Assembly: GCA_963753575.1 (NCBI GenBank)
Contig: CAVWCR010000003.1
Coordinates: forward strand, 1,612,001-1,676,000
Direction of reading: 5' to 3'
Source: VAZQ01 sp963753575
Lineage (GTDB): Bacteria; Pseudomonadota; Alphaproteobacteria; Rhizobiales; Xanthobacteraceae
DNA length: 64,000 bases
This document shows, one piece after another, positions 61,612 to 64,000 of this stretch (within the stretch, counting starts at the first letter, position 1; every line of letters starts with the position of its first letter). Under the pieces are notes generated by a model. It was not told the DNA's origin, ran no database searches, and saw only the letters and a program-made list of their open reading frames with translations. A program made the position numbers and the translations under genes.

Positions 61612-62613
61612 ATGCCCGATCTCGCCCCGCGCAAGCCATTCGTCGCGCCCACGGTCGACCAGCTCGCGGTCCGCGTCGTCGTCGATTCCCGCTACGAGCG
61701 CTTTCTGCCCAAGGCCACGCACCCGTTCATGACCATCGAGCATGTCGGCCAGGTCCCCCGCCGCCAGATGACATCGCTCGCCTGCGAATGGGGGCTGTCG
61801 CTGCATCTCGCCTCAGAGCGCGCCGGCGCCAAGGCGCAATACATGCTCGATTTCGGCTACACGCCCGAGATCGTCCTGCGCAACGCCGACCTGCTCGACA
61901 TCGATCCGGCCAAGATCGACGGCCTGATCCTGAGCCACGCGCATCGCGACCACTTCGGCGGCCTCGTCGGCTTCGTGACCCAGCACAGGACACGCATGCG
62001 CAGCGACCTTTGCTTCTACAACGGCGGCGAAGACGGCTTCCGCGAGAAATTCCTCGGCGATCCGAAGGACCCGATCTCGTGGGGCTCGGTCGACCGCCAG
62101 ATGCTCGCCGCCCAGTTCGTGACGCCGGTGTGCTGCCACGAACCGCACGACCTCTCGCACGCGTTCACGACCGGCTATATCGAGCGCAACTCGTTCGAAC
62201 AGGTGAGCGGCGGCTCGATGGTCTACGAGTACGATCATTTCACCGAGACCGAGCGGCGCGGCAAGCTCGTCAAGGATACCCACCCGGACGAACACGCCAC
62301 CTGCTACATCGTGCAGGGCCGCGGGCTGGTGGTGATCAGCTCATGCGGCCATGTCGGCCTGATCAACACCATCAAGCACGCAATGGCGGTGTCGGGGGTC
62401 TCCAAGCTGCACGCGGTTATCGGCGGATTCCATCTCGTCACCGCGCCGCAGGACTATATCGAACAGACGGTGACCGAGCTCGCAGCGCTCGCACCCGACG
62501 TCGTCCTTCCCATGCATTGCTCCGGCGCGGACTTCATCGACACCATGCGCCGCCGCATGCCGGCGCAACTGGTCACGACCAATGTCGGCACGCGCTTCAC
62601 GTTCGGGGTGTGA
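61612..62613 (+). CDS. Metallo-beta-lactamase-fold hydrolase
   Basis: 333 residues from ATG 61612 (GGAGG upstream). The metal motif is LILSHAHRDHFGGLVGFVTQ (H-x-H-x-D-H), further ligands are SSCGHVGLINTIKHAM (His) and HAVIGGFHLV (His). It resembles the 7,8-dihydropterin-6-methyl-4-(beta-D-ribofuranosyl)aminobenzene-5'-phosphate synthase group of MBL proteins, often annotated so without proof. The N-terminal 50 residues hold VVVDSRYERFLPKATHPFMT, a lid typical of the group. Confidence 0.88.
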   Translation: MPDLAPRKPFVAPTVDQLAVRVVVDSRYERFLPKATHPFMTIEHVGQVPRRQMTSLACEWGLSLHLASERAGAKAQYMLDFGYTPEIVLRNADLLDIDPAKIDGLILSHAHRDHFGGLVGFVTQHRTRMRSDLCFYNGGEDGFREKFLGDPKDPISWGSVDRQMLAAQFVTPVCCHEPHDLSHAFTTGYIERNSFEQVSGGSMVYEYDHFTETERRGKLVKDTHPDEHATCYIVQGRGLVVISSCGHVGLINTIKHAMAVSGVSKLHAVIGGFHLVTAPQDYIEQTVTELAALAPDVVLPMHCSGADFIDTMRRRMPAQLVTTNVGTRFTFGV

Positions 62614-62724
62614 GGTGCAAGCAATGGATTGTCCGATACGACGCTCCAACCGATGCTGCGCCAGGGAAACACAATCCCTGTGGGGGACATCACAAAGCGG
62701 ATGACGCAGGTCTCGCTCCCGCGC

Positions 62725-63159
62725 TTATTTCTTGCGCTCGAGTTTGACCTTCCACTGACAATCAGGGGATTGAAATCCCCCTTCAAACGCGTCACCGTTG
62801 AAGCGACCCGTGAGATTCTGAAAGCCGATCGTGGCGCCAAACGATCCGTCTTCCCAAACGGTCCCTCTGATATCGAGCTTTTCACCGGCAAGGAGCGCTT
62901 CGCCGACCACGACTTTGCCGGTGACCATCAACGTAACCCTGGCTGCATTGCACCGTGCGCGGCTCGGTGTGGCGATACCGTCCCATTGGCCCTCATACGG
63001 CCCGGCCGCCAAAGAGCCGCCGAGCGGTGACAGGAGCACCACGCAGATAATGACCAGGCAGACGATGACCACGCCGACAATGGGAGCGCCGACAGTGGAA
63101 GCACCGAGTTCTGTCTGCCCCACAAAGAACTTGCCCGCTGGTCGTGAGTGGTCATCCAT
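62725..63159 (-). CDS. Single-span membrane-anchored hypothetical protein
   Basis: 144 residues from ATG 63159. A short cytoplasmic start is followed by one helix (VGAPIVGVVIVCLVIICVVL, LLSP) and a periplasmic domain of about 85 residues: YEGQWDGIATPSRARCNAAR, VTLMVTGKVVVGEALLAGEK, then FNGDAFEGGFQSPDCQWKVK. The pattern of beta strands with two cysteines is typical of small alphaproteobacterial envelope proteins. Not recognised as a named family. Confidence 0.68.
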   Translation of the reverse strand: MDDHSRPAGKFFVGQTELGASTVGAPIVGVVIVCLVIICVVLLSPLGGSLAAGPYEGQWDGIATPSRARCNAARVTLMVTGKVVVGEALLAGEKLDIRGTVWEDGSFGATIGFQNLTGRFNGDAFEGGFQSPDCQWKVKLERKK

Positions 63160-63713
63160 TGCTGCCACACCGCCAAACGCCCTTGAGGTAGTCGGCTAGC
63201 TATCAGAGCACCGCCGTCATTTTCTCTGGCGGACCGCGATTTCCGATTACCACACCGAAACGCCACGCCGAAGTGCCCTCGCGCTTCGATCGGAGCGAGC
63301 CCCTCTCCCATTTACCGCTACTTGGTGGCGACAGTCCATTGGTCAGGACCGCGCAGGCCCGCGGCCGCGCCAGCGCGCAGCGCGGCTGGCCGCTCACTCT
63401 CGTCGCCAAAGGCTTGGCGACCTCGTGCGTCTGATCAATGAGCCGTCGGGCTCGTCGTCAGCCGCCTCGACGTTGTGATTTCAACAGGGCCGGGCGACGG
63501 GGACTTGGCCAAGCAGATATTGGCGGTGCAGATGTTCACGACGCCGATCTTGCAACGCGGTTCGGCTGGTGGAGCTTTGCTTCGGAGCATGGTCGCTTCG
63601 GAGCACGGGCTTCGAAGCATGACTGCTTCGAAGCATGACTGCTTCGAAGCACGGTTGCTTCCAAGCGCAAGCTTCACGATCGCGAGCCGCGAGCCGCGCG
63701 ATCACTACGCGCG
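63160..63713. other. Gene-free stretch with a tandem repeat
   Basis: 554 bases without a supported gene. The only structure is the 14-16 bp tandem array at 63579-63670. Confidence 0.5.
63579..63670. repeat. Six imperfect 14-16 bp tandem units (gcttcgaagcatgact type)
   Basis: Units: gcttcggagcatggtc, gcttcggagcacgg, gcttcgaagcatgact, gcttcgaagcatgact, gcttcgaagcacggtt and gcttccaagcgcaa. Each holds the palindrome gcttcgaagc or a variant, so every unit could form a small hairpin or a binding site. It lies 3' to the gene at 63714. Confidence 0.85.
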
Positions 63714-63908
63714 CTAGCTCTCGCGCGAGCGCTCGGCGTCCCTGATCGCCTCTTCGTGGTACCAACCGCTGCCGGACGCGACCTTCACCATGCGCGGCGA
63801 TGCATGATCCGCCGTGCGGTTGGATTGCTCGCGTTGGGCGCCGACAGCGAAGCGACCACGCGCCGGGAAAGCGAAAATCTTGGCCGAGCCACGATCAGTG
63901 TTGGTCAT
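63714..63908 (-). CDS. Conserved 64-residue hypothetical protein
   Basis: ATG 63908 with GGAG nine bases upstream. It starts MTNTDRGSAKIFAFPARGRF, then AVGAQREQSN, and ends VKVASGSGWYHEEAIRDAER. Proteins with the same TDRGSAKI-FPARGRF start and GWYHEEAI end occur widely in Bradyrhizobium and relatives; no function is known. No membrane span. The remaining 92 bases of the window are its upstream region, with no feature seen. Confidence 0.72.
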   Translation of the reverse strand: MTNTDRGSAKIFAFPARGRFAVGAQREQSNRTADHASPRMVKVASGSGWYHEEAIRDAERSRES

Positions 63909-64000
63909 GGTTCATGTCTCCTTTGACGTCACGAGCGCACTCGTTTGTTTAGTGTGAGACATAGTCGTTACGAGAACGTTTTGCACGCCCTTTGCGCAGC

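Noticed and set aside
1..64000. CRISPR arrays, tRNA and rRNA genes
   Set aside because: No regularly spaced repeats of 24-40 bases with unique spacers, no T-loop GGTTCGAATCC pattern in a cloverleaf context and no rRNA-like stretch were found by eye.

Overview
The window reads as chromosome of a GC-rich alphaproteobacterium of the Hyphomicrobiales, closest in flavour to the Bradyrhizobium, Rhodopseudomonas, Pseudolabrys group. Pointers are an NDUFA12-type complex I subunit next to a DUF2155 protein and aat, a class II (B12-dependent) ribonucleotide reductase, many TctC and TRAP solute-binding proteins, DUF900, DUF2189, DUF2934 and DUF899 proteins, and intergenic palindromes typical of that group. 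This is inference from gene content. No rRNA or tRNA gene was seen.

Layout. 0-3 kb: end of a slipin gene, then a leftward copper cluster (DUF2946, YcnI/DUF1775, CopC-CopD fusion). 3-12 kb: housekeeping genes aat, DUF2155, NDUFA12, an MscS channel and nrdJ. 12-14 kb: a broken type II CBASS antiphage operon. A patatin effector (CapV) is cut just before its catalytic Asp and joined out of frame to the E1 half of Cap2, followed by an intact JAMM peptidase (Cap3); the cyclase is gone. 14-20 kb: small secreted and membrane proteins with internal duplications, clpS, and two matching promoters with CRP-like operators. 20-31 kb: single-gene metabolic and stress functions (DUF900 hydrolase, ABM monooxygenase, nucleotidyltransferase, cupin, tautomerase, GFA, beta-barrel, RidA, glutathione peroxidase, DUF2189) and an amidohydrolase remnant.

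31-37 kb: modA under a possible Mo-box, then a scarred region where a 5'-truncated integrase plus IS91-type transposase lies between the tail of a substrate-binding protein gene and the tail of a methyltransferase gene. 37-52 kb: transporters, namely a TRAP set (dctPQM), a lone TctC, a TctC plus TctA-TctB fusion pair, and an OPT permease, with a GNAT enzyme, DUF899, a regulator and a frameshifted beta-propeller gene between them. 52-64 kb: a secreted phosphoesterase facing away from a dihaem peroxidase, a methyltransferase, a FemAB/CelD-like acyltransferase, a ModE-like regulator without a molybdate domain, a CadC-like regulator with TPRs, a TSUP exporter, an orphan DctQ, a metallo-beta-lactamase-fold protein and small hypotheticals.

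Themes. A two-hairpin repeat of about 165 bp occurs three times plus one fragment. Translation-start regions of four genes carry 14-15 bp tandem duplications; in two of them the repeated unit contains both the upstream stop and the downstream start codon. At least eight gene remnants show active decay. aat and clpS, two parts of the N-degron pathway, are both present.
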